Source of the DNA: Elusimicrobiota bacterium
GTDB lineage: Bacteria; Elusimicrobiota; Elusimicrobia; Elusimicrobiales; UBA9959
DNA length: 7,151 bases
Reading direction: 5' to 3'
Assembly (NCBI GenBank): GCA_030637365.1
Contig: DAOWGR010000143.1
Span: 1 to 7,151, forward strand
Shown here: one piece after another, positions 1 through 5,963 of the stretch
Position numbering within the stretch: the stretch's first letter is position 1
Layout: each line of letters opens with the position of its first letter
Translations under genes and position numbers: made by a program
The notes under the pieces: model-generated
The model's database searches: none
Seen by the model: the letters and a program-made list of their open reading frames with translations, nothing else
What the model was told of the DNA's origin: nothing

Positions 1-72
1 GGACATTTTTGAGTATAACCACGCGGGGGATATAGCATAACCAAAACTATTCTAATCCACGGGGAAACCCGA
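1..72. other. Short left-edge stretch, possible 3' end of an upstream plus-strand gene
   Basis: No complete gene is visible here. Reading plus frame 2 from the window edge gives 12 sense codons (DIFEYNHAGDIA) and a TAA at 38-40. That could be the last residues of a gene converging on the Wzi-like gene, but 12 codons are far too few to identify or even prove it. A small GC hairpin (CGGG, GAAA loop, CCCG) lies at 60-71, just past the stop of the minus-strand gene. It has no T-run on either side, so I do not call it a terminator. Confidence 0.25.
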
Positions 73-1344
73 CTAAAATTTATAGGTTAGAGAATAGCCT
101 ATTGTGAAGAATGTTTTATTTTTTGTGATTATATTGTATTGAGTCGGCGAAAAGTCCGAATCATAATTGTCGGTTTTATCCAATCTTATGTATGTGCCCG
201 CCAGTATATTGCCATAATCCTTGTTTGTTTTAAACGAAAGATAATATCTTTTCATTTTTTCGGCGGTATTAAAAGCCGGCTGAATGAGCAGGCCCAGTTT
301 ATACTCAAATGAAGCTGTTTTATTTATTTGGCGTTTGTGCTTGAAAAACATATTTTGCATGTTTCTGCCATAAGGATGGCCGAGCGAGAAGCCTTTATAG
401 GTATAACCCTCGTCAAAATACCAATGATGGGTGTAAAAAAAGGGATTGGCGCAAGCAAATTCAATTCTGAAGACATCTTTTTCGGTTTCCATTAATATGC
501 CGGTTTGATAAGCGTGAAGCTGGAGTTTAAAGCCGAAGGGGAAATGATATCCGGAGTCTTCCGTTTGCCAGAATGCCGACATATCGGTGCCGGCGTCTTG
601 ATAGTATATTTTCATTTTTTTGACGGCGGCGGGCAGTTTGTTTTTTGGAATAAAAACGGATATGTCAAAAGCCGCGAAGCCGTCATTATCAAATTTTGAG
701 CCTGTTATATTTTCAGCTTTGCCCAATAAAAGCGTAGGATATTCCCAGATTTTATATTCGGGGCGTCCGGTTCCGCCATACATTGTTGAACGGGTTCCTC
801 CCAGTTCAATAAAATCGGACGGTTTATAAGTCAGGCGAAAAAGGAATATTTTTGGATTTGAAATATCATCGCGTTTTTCATTCAGCCAGCCGTCAACCAT
901 TAAAAAAGACCATTTTCCGGCAAAGTTTAAATATTCTTCCGTTTGCAGTTTTATGAGCGGATAGGGCGGGGCGTTTTTGGAAAGCAAGAGGCCGTTTTCT
1001 CCGGGCCCGACATTTACATTGTCTTTGCCGATTTCAAACGAGAATTTGGCGAATGTGTATTTAAAGAAAGCTTTGAATATTTCGGCTGAAGTTTTGTCGT
1101 CGTTTAAGGTTTGTTTGAATTTGTAATAAATAAATTTGTTCCCCGCTGAAAAATAACCGTCTTCAAAGAGAAATAAATTTAAGCCTTTTTTAAGTTTCAG
1201 TCCGTCTTGCCCTTCCATCAAATGGGTGTTTTCATCTGTAAAAAAGATTTCCGATTTCACCGAGTCAATCGGCTTAAATGTATGTTCGGCGCACAGGCCC
1301 CGCGCGCTCAGCAGGGTGAGAATAAAAATTGACAGCAATTTCAT
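73..1344 (-). CDS. Wzi-family outer-membrane capsule/LPS assembly beta-barrel
   Basis: The 423-residue protein starts with a signal peptide: MK, a hydrophobic run over about residues 3-13, and a likely signal peptidase I cut after LCA at residue 19. Most of the remainder alternates aromatic and polar residues as in a beta-barrel, and the chain ends in a terminal Phe (SLTYKF), typical of outer-membrane proteins. Residues 102-133 contain GKDNVNVGPGENGLLLS followed by NAPPYPLIKL, which I recognise as the Wzi/Capsule_assemb hallmark, and residues 309-334 (YKGFSLGHPYGRN) fit the family's later conserved block. Family members anchor or assemble capsule and related glycans at the cell surface. It is transcribed away from the polysaccharide biosynthesis genes. 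The ATG at 1344 has no Shine-Dalgarno sequence but follows a strong extended -10 element directly. The family call comes from motif memory, not a search; a generic porin is the alternative. Confidence 0.8.
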   Translation of the reverse strand: MKLLSIFILTLLSARGLCAEHTFKPIDSVKSEIFFTDENTHLMEGQDGLKLKKGLNLFLFEDGYFSAGNKFIYYKFKQTLNDDKTSAEIFKAFFKYTFAKFSFEIGKDNVNVGPGENGLLLSKNAPPYPLIKLQTEEYLNFAGKWSFLMVDGWLNEKRDDISNPKIFLFRLTYKPSDFIELGGTRSTMYGGTGRPEYKIWEYPTLLLGKAENITGSKFDNDGFAAFDISVFIPKNKLPAAVKKMKIYYQDAGTDMSAFWQTEDSGYHFPFGFKLQLHAYQTGILMETEKDVFRIEFACANPFFYTHHWYFDEGYTYKGFSLGHPYGRNMQNMFFKHKRQINKTASFEYKLGLLIQPAFNTAEKMKRYYLSFKTNKDYGNILAGTYIRLDKTDNYDSDFSPTQYNIITKNKTFFTIGYSLTYKF

Positions 1345-1351
1345 GGGTGTA

Positions 1352-1360
1352 ATTATATCA
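1352..1360 (-). promoter_or_regulatory. Extended -10 promoter for the Wzi-like gene, likely near-leaderless
   Basis: On the minus strand the sequence reads TGATATAAT (1360 to 1352), a perfect extended -10 (TGn plus TATAAT). Only seven bases separate it from the ATG at 1344, so the expected transcription start falls at about 1345-1346 and the leader would be 0-2 nt. The hexamer 17 bp upstream (TAACGC) is a poor -35, which fits an extended -10 promoter. No Shine-Dalgarno sequence is present. Confidence 0.6.
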
Positions 1361-1362
1361 TG

Positions 1363-1473
1363 TTAGCGTTCATCGCGTTATTAGCGTTTATTGGGTTAGT
1401 AGTGTAATGCTCAACGCAATGCACGCTTTACTCTAATAACACTTATGTATCCTTTGTTACATTAATTAGCGTT
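1363..1473. repeat. TTAGCGTT direct repeats and GTTATTAG inverted repeat in the divergent spacer
   Basis: The octamer TTAGCGTT occurs three times in the 151-bp divergent spacer: 1363-1370, 1381-1388 and 1466-1473. GTTATTAG at 1377-1384 is matched by its reverse complement CTAATAAC at 1433-1440. The outer octamers sit next to the two outward-facing -10 elements, so they could be operator half-sites for one regulator of both genes. That role is inference; the repeats themselves are seen directly. Confidence 0.45.
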
Positions 1474-1480
1474 TCAAAAT

Positions 1481-1489
1481 TGCTAAAAT
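1481..1489 (+). promoter_or_regulatory. Extended -10 promoter for the WecA-like gene, likely leaderless
   Basis: TGCTAAAAT matches the extended -10 form (TGn then TAAAAT). Six bases separate it from the ATG at 1496, so transcription would start at or next to the A of the start codon. TTAATT at 1462-1467 is a weak -35 candidate at 17-bp spacing. An overlapping TATAAT at 1489-1494 would place the transcription start inside the gene and is less plausible. No Shine-Dalgarno sequence lies upstream of the ATG. Confidence 0.5.
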
Positions 1490-1495
1490 ATAATA

Positions 1496-2551
1496 ATGGC
1501 TTCTTTGTTTATTGCGTTTAGTGTGTTTATTGTTTCGGTGGCAATCAACGGTTTAGTCATTGTTTTATCTCATAAACATAATATCGCCATTGACGACATA
1601 AAATCCGGTTCAAAAATTGAAAACCGAAAAAAATATAAAAATCGAAAAAGCCATAAAAACCCCACGCCCAGAGCGGGAGGATTGGGAATAGTTTTAAGTT
1701 TTTTAACGGGAGCTTGGTTTTTTGAGTTTAACCTTTATTTTGTTTTGATAACGCTTTTGATTTTCGCGATTGGCTTTTATGAAGACATAAAACACAATGT
1801 AACTCCGAGGTTAAGGCTGTGTTTAATCGCCGGCGTCGCTTGTTTAATGTTATTGGGATTGGATAATGCCGTTATTTTGAATATAGGCTTTAATCTTCCG
1901 CTTTTTATAGCTGTTCCGTTTACCATATTCGCCGTAACGGGACTTACCAATTCCATAAATATAATTGACGGAGTTAACGGGCTTTCAAGTTCAATTTCAA
2001 TAGTCGCTTTGTTTTTTTTAGCGGGATTCGCTTATTTCTACAATGATTTTTTAATTTTTAATTTATGCGCCGTTATGGGAGCCGCCATATTGGGTTTTTT
2101 TGTTTGGAATTTTCCAAAGGGGAGGATTTTTTTGGGGGACGGGGGGGCTTATTTCAGCGGTTTTACCATGGCCTTTATATCCATTCTTTTTGTCAATAGA
2201 AACGAGGGGGTTTCGCCGTGGTTCCCGGCAGTTATTTTCGCCTATCCGATTGTTGACACTTTGTTTTCAATGTATCGCAGGAAATTTATATCCAAGAAGA
2301 GTTCTTTAATGGCGGATAATCTGCATTTGCACACATTGATATTTAAGCGACTGTCCAGAAAAAACCATAAAGTTTTGATGTATATAATCCCGACAGTTGT
2401 ATTGTTTGATATAGCGGCCGGTTACGCTCACGCCAATACTCTTGTTTTGCCGCTTCTCGCTATTTCCTTTGCTTTAGTCTACATTTATTTTTATAATGCC
2501 ATTGTAAGCTTTCGCGGAAAGAAAACTTTGTTTAGGCGGTTTAAAAAATAA
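1496..2551 (+). CDS. WecA/MraY-family polyprenyl-phosphate HexNAc-1-phosphate transferase
   Basis: This 351-residue polytopic membrane protein (about ten hydrophobic segments) belongs to the polyprenyl-phosphate N-acetylhexosamine-1-phosphate transferase family (WecA, WbpL, TagO, MraY). Such enzymes start O-antigen, capsule or related glycans by moving HexNAc-1-phosphate from a UDP-sugar to undecaprenyl phosphate at the cytoplasmic face. Visible motifs in order are PTPRAGGLG (56-64), GFYEDIKHNVTPRLRL (93-108; Glu96-Asp97 where many relatives have Asp-Asp), NSINIIDGVNGL (152-163, Asp158), FLGDGG (212-217, Asp215) and NLHLHTLIFKRL (275-286), the counterpart of the WecA His-rich loop. The length is normal. 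Which HexNAc it uses cannot be told. The ATG is the only sensible start, as the next Met is near residue 116; it appears leaderless. The motif FLGDGG is encoded by adjoining T7, G5 and G7 tracts. It lies 19 bp upstream of rfbA on the same strand and is probably cotranscribed. Confidence 0.88.
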   Translation: MASLFIAFSVFIVSVAINGLVIVLSHKHNIAIDDIKSGSKIENRKKYKNRKSHKNPTPRAGGLGIVLSFLTGAWFFEFNLYFVLITLLIFAIGFYEDIKHNVTPRLRLCLIAGVACLMLLGLDNAVILNIGFNLPLFIAVPFTIFAVTGLTNSINIIDGVNGLSSSISIVALFFLAGFAYFYNDFLIFNLCAVMGAAILGFFVWNFPKGRIFLGDGGAYFSGFTMAFISILFVNRNEGVSPWFPAVIFAYPIVDTLFSMYRRKFISKKSSLMADNLHLHTLIFKRLSRKNHKVLMYIIPTVVLFDIAAGYAHANTLVLPLLAISFALVYIYFYNAIVSFRGKKTLFRRFKK

Positions 2552-2556
2552 ATGTT

Positions 2557-2566
2557 AAGGAGGTGG
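2557..2566 (+). promoter_or_regulatory. Near-perfect Shine-Dalgarno site of rfbA
   Basis: AAGGAGGTGG is close to a full match to the 16S rRNA anti-Shine-Dalgarno sequence. Its GGAGG core is 7 nt before the GTG at 2571, which fixes that start despite the weak start codon. The site contrasts with the absence of any such sequence before the WecA-like gene and rfbC. Confidence 0.85.
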
Positions 2567-2570
2567 TAGG

Positions 2571-3470
2571 GTGAAAGGAATTATACTTGCCGGAGGTTCC
2601 GGCACAAGGCTTTATCCGATTACAAAAACAATATGCAAACAATTACTGCCGGTTTACGATAAGCCGATGGTATATTATCCTTTATCGGTGTTAATGCTCG
2701 CTCAAATCAAAGACATATTGATAATTTCAACTCCTCAGGATCTGCCAAAATTTAAAGAATTGTTTGGCACGGGCGCTCATCTTGGCTTGAATTTTGAATA
2801 TAAGGTTCAAAACGCGCCAAAGGGCATCGCGGAGGCTTTTATTCTCGCCGAGGAGTTTCTTGGCGGCGATGACGCTTGTCTTGTTCTCGGCGATAATATT
2901 TTTTACGGCCAGGGGCTTAGCGGTATTTTGAGAAAAGCCGTTTCCGCCGTAAAAGAGAATGGCGGGGGAAATGTTTTCGGTTATTATGTAAAAGATCCGG
3001 AGCGTTATGGCGTGGTTGATTTTGATAAAGACGGAAAGGTTTTATCCATAGAGGAAAAACCCAAATCGCCAAAATCCAATTATGCCGTTACGGGGCTTTA
3101 TTTTTATGATAATGAAGTTGTAAAAATAGCGAAAAATTTAAAGCCTTCGGCGCGAGGCGAGCTTGAAATAACGGATTTAAATAAAGCGTATCTCGCGAAA
3201 AATAAATTGCGCGTTGAGCTTATGGGACGCGGTTTTGCCTGGCTGGATACGGGGACTCACGAAAGTTTGCTTGACGCGAGCGAGTTCATAGCCACGGTTG
3301 AGAAAAGGCAGGGGCTTAAAGTCGCTTGCATTGAAGAAGTCGCCTATTTATCGGGCTATATAAATAAAGAACAATTACTCGCGCTTGCCGGAAATTATAA
3401 GAATGATTATGGAGAGTATCTTCGGACAGTGAGTAGAGAGGAGAAATCAGAGAGTAGTTCGGCAGCCTAG
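2571..3470 (+). CDS. rfbA: Glucose-1-phosphate thymidylyltransferase (RmlA)
   Basis: RfbA makes dTDP-glucose from dTTP and glucose-1-phosphate, the first step of dTDP-L-rhamnose synthesis. The 299-residue protein opens with the nucleotide-binding signature LAGGSGTRLYPIT (6-18), then QLLPVYDKPMVYYPLSVLM (24-42). GDN at 107-109 includes the metal-binding Asp108. Further signatures are EEKPKSPKSNYAVTGLYFYD (161-180), ARGELEITDLN (194-204) and WLDTGTHESL (224-233, Asp226). All expected catalytic positions are present. The GTG start follows a near-perfect Shine-Dalgarno site. The family core ends at about YGEYL (280-284); the last 15 residues are a polar, Ser/Glu-rich tail that I do not recognise in RmlA, encoded by a purine-rich stretch (3428-3465). 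rfbC follows after 46 bp. Confidence 0.96.
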   Translation: MKGIILAGGSGTRLYPITKTICKQLLPVYDKPMVYYPLSVLMLAQIKDILIISTPQDLPKFKELFGTGAHLGLNFEYKVQNAPKGIAEAFILAEEFLGGDDACLVLGDNIFYGQGLSGILRKAVSAVKENGGGNVFGYYVKDPERYGVVDFDKDGKVLSIEEKPKSPKSNYAVTGLYFYDNEVVKIAKNLKPSARGELEITDLNKAYLAKNKLRVELMGRGFAWLDTGTHESLLDASEFIATVEKRQGLKVACIEEVAYLSGYINKEQLLALAGNYKNDYGEYLRTVSREEKSESSSAA

Positions 3471-3497
3471 CGGTCTTACTGTCAAGTCGTCTGGCTT

Positions 3498-3519
3498 TTT
3501 AACTCTAATAACGCATATG
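3498..3519 (+). promoter_or_regulatory. ACTCTAATAAC motif at the rfbC start, second copy of the one at 1430-1440
   Basis: ACTCTAATAAC at 3502-3512 is identical to 1430-1440. In both places it follows a short T-run (CTTT) and leads, after five bases, into ATG (3517 here, 1445 in the first spacer). No Shine-Dalgarno sequence precedes rfbC. TAATAA at 3506-3511 is a -10-like hexamer only five bases before the ATG, which would suit another leaderless transcript, but no convincing -35 or TGn is seen. Confidence 0.35.
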
Positions 3520-4059
3520 CCTTTTGAATTTAAAAAACTTGAAATTCCGGAAGTTATTTTGGTTTCTCCGAAAGTGATTTCCGATGAAAGAGGTTTTTTT
3601 CTTGAAACTTATAAAAAAACCGAGTTTATCAAAGGCGGAATAAATTGTGATTTTGTTCAGGATAATCAATCTTTTTCCTCAAAGAATGTTTTAAGAGGTC
3701 TCCATTTTCAAAAAAGCCCCAAAGCGCAGGGAAAACTGGTTCAATGCTTAAGCGGAAAGATTTTTGATGTCGCCGTTGATATCAGGCCGAATTCTTCTTA
3801 TTTTCGCAAATGGGTGTGCGCGGAACTTTCCGCCGAAAATAAAAACATGCTTTATATTCCCGAAGGTTTCGCCCACGGTTTTGTAACTTTGAGCGAAACG
3901 TCCAAAATAGGCTATAAATGTTCCGATGAGTATTCGCCAGAGCATAACGCGGGAATAATTTGGAACGACAGTCAGATAAATATAAATTGGCCGGTTGAAA
4001 GTCCGTTGCTATCCGATAAAGATAAAGAATTGCCATTATTAAGGAATATTAAATTTTAA
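3517..4059 (+). CDS. rfbC: dTDP-4-dehydrorhamnose 3,5-epimerase (RmlC)
   Basis: RfbC performs the double epimerisation at C3 and C5 of dTDP-4-keto-6-deoxyglucose, the third step of dTDP-L-rhamnose synthesis. The 180-residue cupin has normal length and the family blocks in order: DERGFFLETYKK (23-34), QDNQSFSSKNVLRGLHFQ (48-65) with the catalytic base His63, KLVQCLSGKIFDVAVDIR (73-90), YIPEGFAHGF (113-122), Tyr133 in IGYKCSDEY, and LSDKDKELP near the C-terminus with Asp169. His63 and Tyr133 fall at the numbering I know for Salmonella RmlC. The ATG at 3517 has no Shine-Dalgarno sequence. The stop codon TAA (4057-4059) forms the first bases of a 33-nt palindrome that leads into the transposase gene. 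Confidence 0.95.
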   Translation: MPFEFKKLEIPEVILVSPKVISDERGFFLETYKKTEFIKGGINCDFVQDNQSFSSKNVLRGLHFQKSPKAQGKLVQCLSGKIFDVAVDIRPNSSYFRKWVCAELSAENKNMLYIPEGFAHGFVTLSETSKIGYKCSDEYSPEHNAGIIWNDSQININWPVESPLLSDKDKELPLLRNIKF

Positions 4060-4089
4060 CCATGTCCGTTCCGGGAACGGACATGGTTA
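4057..4089. repeat. Palindrome P1: perfect 16-bp arms, AACC...GGTT core of 31 nt
   Basis: The left arm 4057-4072 and right arm 4074-4089 are perfect reverse complements around a single G at 4073. The 31-nt core (4058-4088) starts AACC and ends GGTT, and the centre reads GTTCCGGGAAC. The left arm begins with the rfbC stop codon itself. After the right arm comes AAGGA (4092-4096), the Shine-Dalgarno site of the transposase gene. There is no T-run, so it is not a standard terminator. Sharing of size and ends with P3 and P4, and placement beside a RAYT gene, point to a REP-like element. Confidence 0.85.
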
Positions 4090-4103
4090 TTAAGGAATAA
4101 TAT

Positions 4104-4745
4104 ATGCCGATTAGAAAAAATCTGCTTTCTAATGGAGAAACATATCATATTTTCAACAAAAGTATTGCCGGTTATAAAATTTTCAATACCAATAATGACT
4201 ATGAAAGGTTTATAAAAGAAATGGTTTTTTATAAGCAGGGGAAGAAGGATTTGAAGTTTTCCAGATTTATTGAGTATCCTAAGGATTCTGAGGATGTGGC
4301 GAACAAGAAAGATATTGTCAATATAATCGCTTATGCAATTATGCCAACTCATTTTCATTTGATACTGCGGCAAGAAAGCGACAATGGAATTTCTGATTAC
4401 ATCAACTATCTTCAAAAGAGTTATACATTGAGTTTTAACAATAGACATAAGCGGGTTGGTCCGTTGTGGCAAGGCAGATTTAAAAATGTCTTGGTTCAAA
4501 ATGATGAACAGCTTATGCATCTTACAAGATATATTCACCTAAATGCCGTTACAGCGCATATTGTGGATAAACCTGAGAATTGGAATCATTCTTCATATTT
4601 GGAATATATTGGCAAAGGCGACACAATTATTTGTGATTTTAAGGATTATATAAACCTTTCATTTGAAAAATATCAAGATTTTGTTGATGATGGCATAGAC
4701 TATCAAAGAGAACTTGCTAAAATAAAATGTCTAATTATGGAATAG
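4104..4745 (+). CDS. REP-associated tyrosine transposase (RAYT, Y1 HUH family)
   Basis: This 213-residue protein is a Y1 single-strand DNA transposase of the IS200/IS605-like REP-associated (RAYT) branch. Motifs in order: YHIFNKS (14-20), the HUH metal motif HFH inside AIMPTHFHLIL (78-88, His83 and His85), the likely nucleophile Tyr107 in QKSYTLSFNNRH, GPLWQGRFK (119-127), YIHLNAV (143-149) and WNHSSYLEYIG (160-170). All catalytic positions look intact. Family members cut and join single strands at palindromic REP sequences. Consistent with that, a perfect palindrome lies directly upstream and another directly downstream. The ATG at 4104 has an AAGGA Shine-Dalgarno site 7 nt upstream. The acidic C-terminal tail after about residue 170 is not conserved as far as I know. 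It sits within the rhamnose operon on the same strand and shows lower GC than its neighbours. Confidence 0.92.
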   Translation: MPIRKNLLSNGETYHIFNKSIAGYKIFNTNNDYERFIKEMVFYKQGKKDLKFSRFIEYPKDSEDVANKKDIVNIIAYAIMPTHFHLILRQESDNGISDYINYLQKSYTLSFNNRHKRVGPLWQGRFKNVLVQNDEQLMHLTRYIHLNAVTAHIVDKPENWNHSSYLEYIGKGDTIICDFKDYINLSFEKYQDFVDDGIDYQRELAKIKCLIME

Positions 4746-4749
4746 TTGT

Positions 4750-4768
4750 GTGCGTTCCCGGAACGCAC
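4750..4768. repeat. Palindrome P2: 9-bp arms GTGCGTTCC / GGAACGCAC
   Basis: Perfect 9-bp arms (4750-4758 and 4760-4768) surround a single C at 4759. The centre matches P1 (CGTTCC, one base, GGAACG) with the outermost pair changed from C-G to G-C, so pairing is kept. It starts 4 nt after the transposase stop. It lacks the left AACC end of the other copies. To its right are GAAGTGGTT and then GGAGGA (4780-4785), the Shine-Dalgarno site of rfbB, in the same order as at the other palindromes. Confidence 0.8.
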
Positions 4769-4788
4769 GAAGTGGTTTTGGAGGATGT

Positions 4789-5877
4789 ATGAAAATAACA
4801 AATATATTGGTTACGGGCGGCAGCGGGTTTATAGGTTCAAACTTTATTCGCTTTTTATTTGAAGAAACAAAATTTAAAGGCAAAATAATAAATTGCGATA
4901 AGCTTACTTACGCGGCAAATCCTTCAAATTTAGCCGATATTAAAAAGAAATACGGATGTAAAAAGTATTTTTTTGAGCGCGTTGATATATGCGATTATTT
5001 GAAAATTGAAAAGATTTTTAAAAAATTCAAAATTGATACCGTTATTCATTTCGCGGCCGAAAGCCATGTGGACCGCTCTATTCACGGGCCGAAAGCTTTT
5101 ATAGAAACAAATATTATGGGGACATTTAATTTATTGGATGTTTCAAGAAAATATTGGGGAAAGCGCGAGAATGTCAGGTTTCACCATATAAGCACGGATG
5201 AAGTTTTTGGCTCTTTGGGCAGAACGGGAGCTTTTAAAGAAACCACGCCTTATGACCCCAGAAGCCCTTATTCGGCTTCAAAAGCGTCTTCCGACCATTT
5301 GGTTCGCGCTTATTATCATACCTATGGCTTGCCGATTACCATTTCAAACTGCTCAAATAATTACGGCCCTTATCAATTTCCGGAGAAACTTCTTCCATTG
5401 ATTATTTTAAACGCTTTGGACGGCAAACCCCTGCCCATATACGGGGACGGAAAAAGTGTTCGCGATTGGCTCTATGTTAAAGATCATTGTTCGGCTATTT
5501 GGCAAATTATAAAGAAAGGAAAAATCGGCGAAACTTATAATATAGGCGGAAATTCCGAAAGGAAGAATATTGATGTGGTAAAAAAAATCTGCGGCATTTT
5601 AGACGCGGAATGTCCCGCCGGAAACAATCCGGTTTTCAAAAAGAGAAAAATTAAAAAATACGGCGAATTAATAACTTTTGTCAAAGATCGTTTAGGCCAT
5701 GACAGAAGATACGCCATAAACGCGTCTAAAATTCAAAAAGAACTGGGGTGGAAGCCCGAGCATTCTTTTAAAAGCGGTTTAAAAGCCACTGTCAATTGGT
5801 ATCTGGAAAATGACAGCTGGGTAAAAAAAATAAAGACCGCGGCTTATTCCAATTGGCTCAAAAAGAACTATAAATAA
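4789..5877 (+). CDS. rfbB: dTDP-glucose 4,6-dehydratase (RmlB)
   Basis: RfbB converts dTDP-glucose to dTDP-4-keto-6-deoxyglucose with bound NAD, the second step of dTDP-L-rhamnose synthesis. From the ATG at 4789 the product has 362 residues, the usual length. It is an extended short-chain dehydrogenase: NAD-binding GGSGFIG (10-16), Asp37 in CDKLTYAANPSNL, FAAESHVDRS (88-97), STDEVFGS (135-142) with the catalytic Thr136-Asp137-Glu138, YSASK (161-165) with Tyr161 and Lys165, and NNYGPYQFPEKL, GDGKSVRDWLYV and YNIGG further on. A GTG at 4750 in the same frame would add 13 residues encoded by palindrome P2. I reject it because GGAGGA at 4780-4785 directly serves the ATG and homologues begin at this Met. 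The transposase gene separates it from rfbC. P3 begins at the base after its TAA. Confidence 0.96.
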   Translation: MKITNILVTGGSGFIGSNFIRFLFEETKFKGKIINCDKLTYAANPSNLADIKKKYGCKKYFFERVDICDYLKIEKIFKKFKIDTVIHFAAESHVDRSIHGPKAFIETNIMGTFNLLDVSRKYWGKRENVRFHHISTDEVFGSLGRTGAFKETTPYDPRSPYSASKASSDHLVRAYYHTYGLPITISNCSNNYGPYQFPEKLLPLIILNALDGKPLPIYGDGKSVRDWLYVKDHCSAIWQIIKKGKIGETYNIGGNSERKNIDVVKKICGILDAECPAGNNPVFKKRKIKKYGELITFVKDRLGHDRRYAINASKIQKELGWKPEHSFKSGLKATVNWYLENDSWVKKIKTAAYSNWLKKNYK

Positions 5878-5908
5878 AACCGTTTCCACTCCCGAAGTGG
5901 AAGTGGTT
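5878..5908. repeat. Palindrome P3: 31 nt, AACC...GGTT
   Basis: The element begins at the base after the rfbB stop codon. Its left half AACCGTTTCCACTCC (5878-5892) is identical to that of P4. The right half (5894-5908) pairs with one C/A mismatch next to the centre and two G-T pairs (5882/5904 and 5883/5903), which would be wobble pairs in RNA. After GGTT comes AAGGGG (5909-5914), placed like the Shine-Dalgarno sites after P1 and P2, although here the next gene has its own promoter downstream. No T-run follows. Confidence 0.85.
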
Positions 5909-5922
5909 AAGGGGTATTGTTC

Positions 5923-5951
5923 TTGACATTTTTGGATTTATTCACTATAAT
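5923..5951 (+). promoter_or_regulatory. Consensus sigma70 promoter for the AAA ATPase gene
   Basis: TTGACA at 5923-5928 and TATAAT at 5946-5951 are exact consensus hexamers with the optimal 17-bp spacer. Transcription would start at about 5957-5959, giving a leader of about 28-30 nt before the ATG at 5987. The promoter starts 14 nt after palindrome P3, so the ATPase gene need not depend on the rhamnose operon promoter. Confidence 0.82.
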
Positions 5952-5963
5952 ACTATTGAATTA

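Larger units (their letters stand above)
4057..4784 (+). mobile_element. REPtron-like unit: RAYT gene bracketed by palindromes P1 and P2
   Basis: A RAYT transposase gene flanked on both sides by palindromes with a shared centre (CGTTCC, one base, GGAACG) is the arrangement called a REPtron, or REP-flanked RAYT. It splits the dTDP-rhamnose genes between rfbC and rfbB without breaking either one. The gene has a lower local GC (about 25% over 4141-4200 by hand count) than rfbB (about 50% over 5221-5280), which suggests acquisition. The outer boundaries are inferred from the palindromes. No clear target-site duplication of the whole unit was found. Confidence 0.5.

Noticed and set aside
505..829. 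Plus-strand open frames opposite the Wzi-like gene
   Set aside because: They are antisense to a confident gene and have no recognisable domains.
3480..3485. TTGACA on the minus strand between rfbA and rfbC
   Set aside because: No -10-like hexamer lies at 16-18 bp; 17 bp downstream on that strand reads CCGAAC.
4057..4089. P1, and likewise P3 and P4, as Rho-independent terminators
   Set aside because: The hairpins are strong, but none is followed by a T-run on either strand; purine-rich Shine-Dalgarno sequences follow on the plus strand.
4056..4538. 160-codon minus-strand open frame opposite the transposase gene
   Set aside because: It lies over a clear RAYT coding region and its translation shows no recognisable domain; it is a shadow frame.
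4750..4788. N-terminal extension of RfbB from the GTG at 4750
   Set aside because: The 13 extra residues are encoded by palindrome P2, while the ATG at 4789 has its own Shine-Dalgarno site and matches the family's N-terminus.
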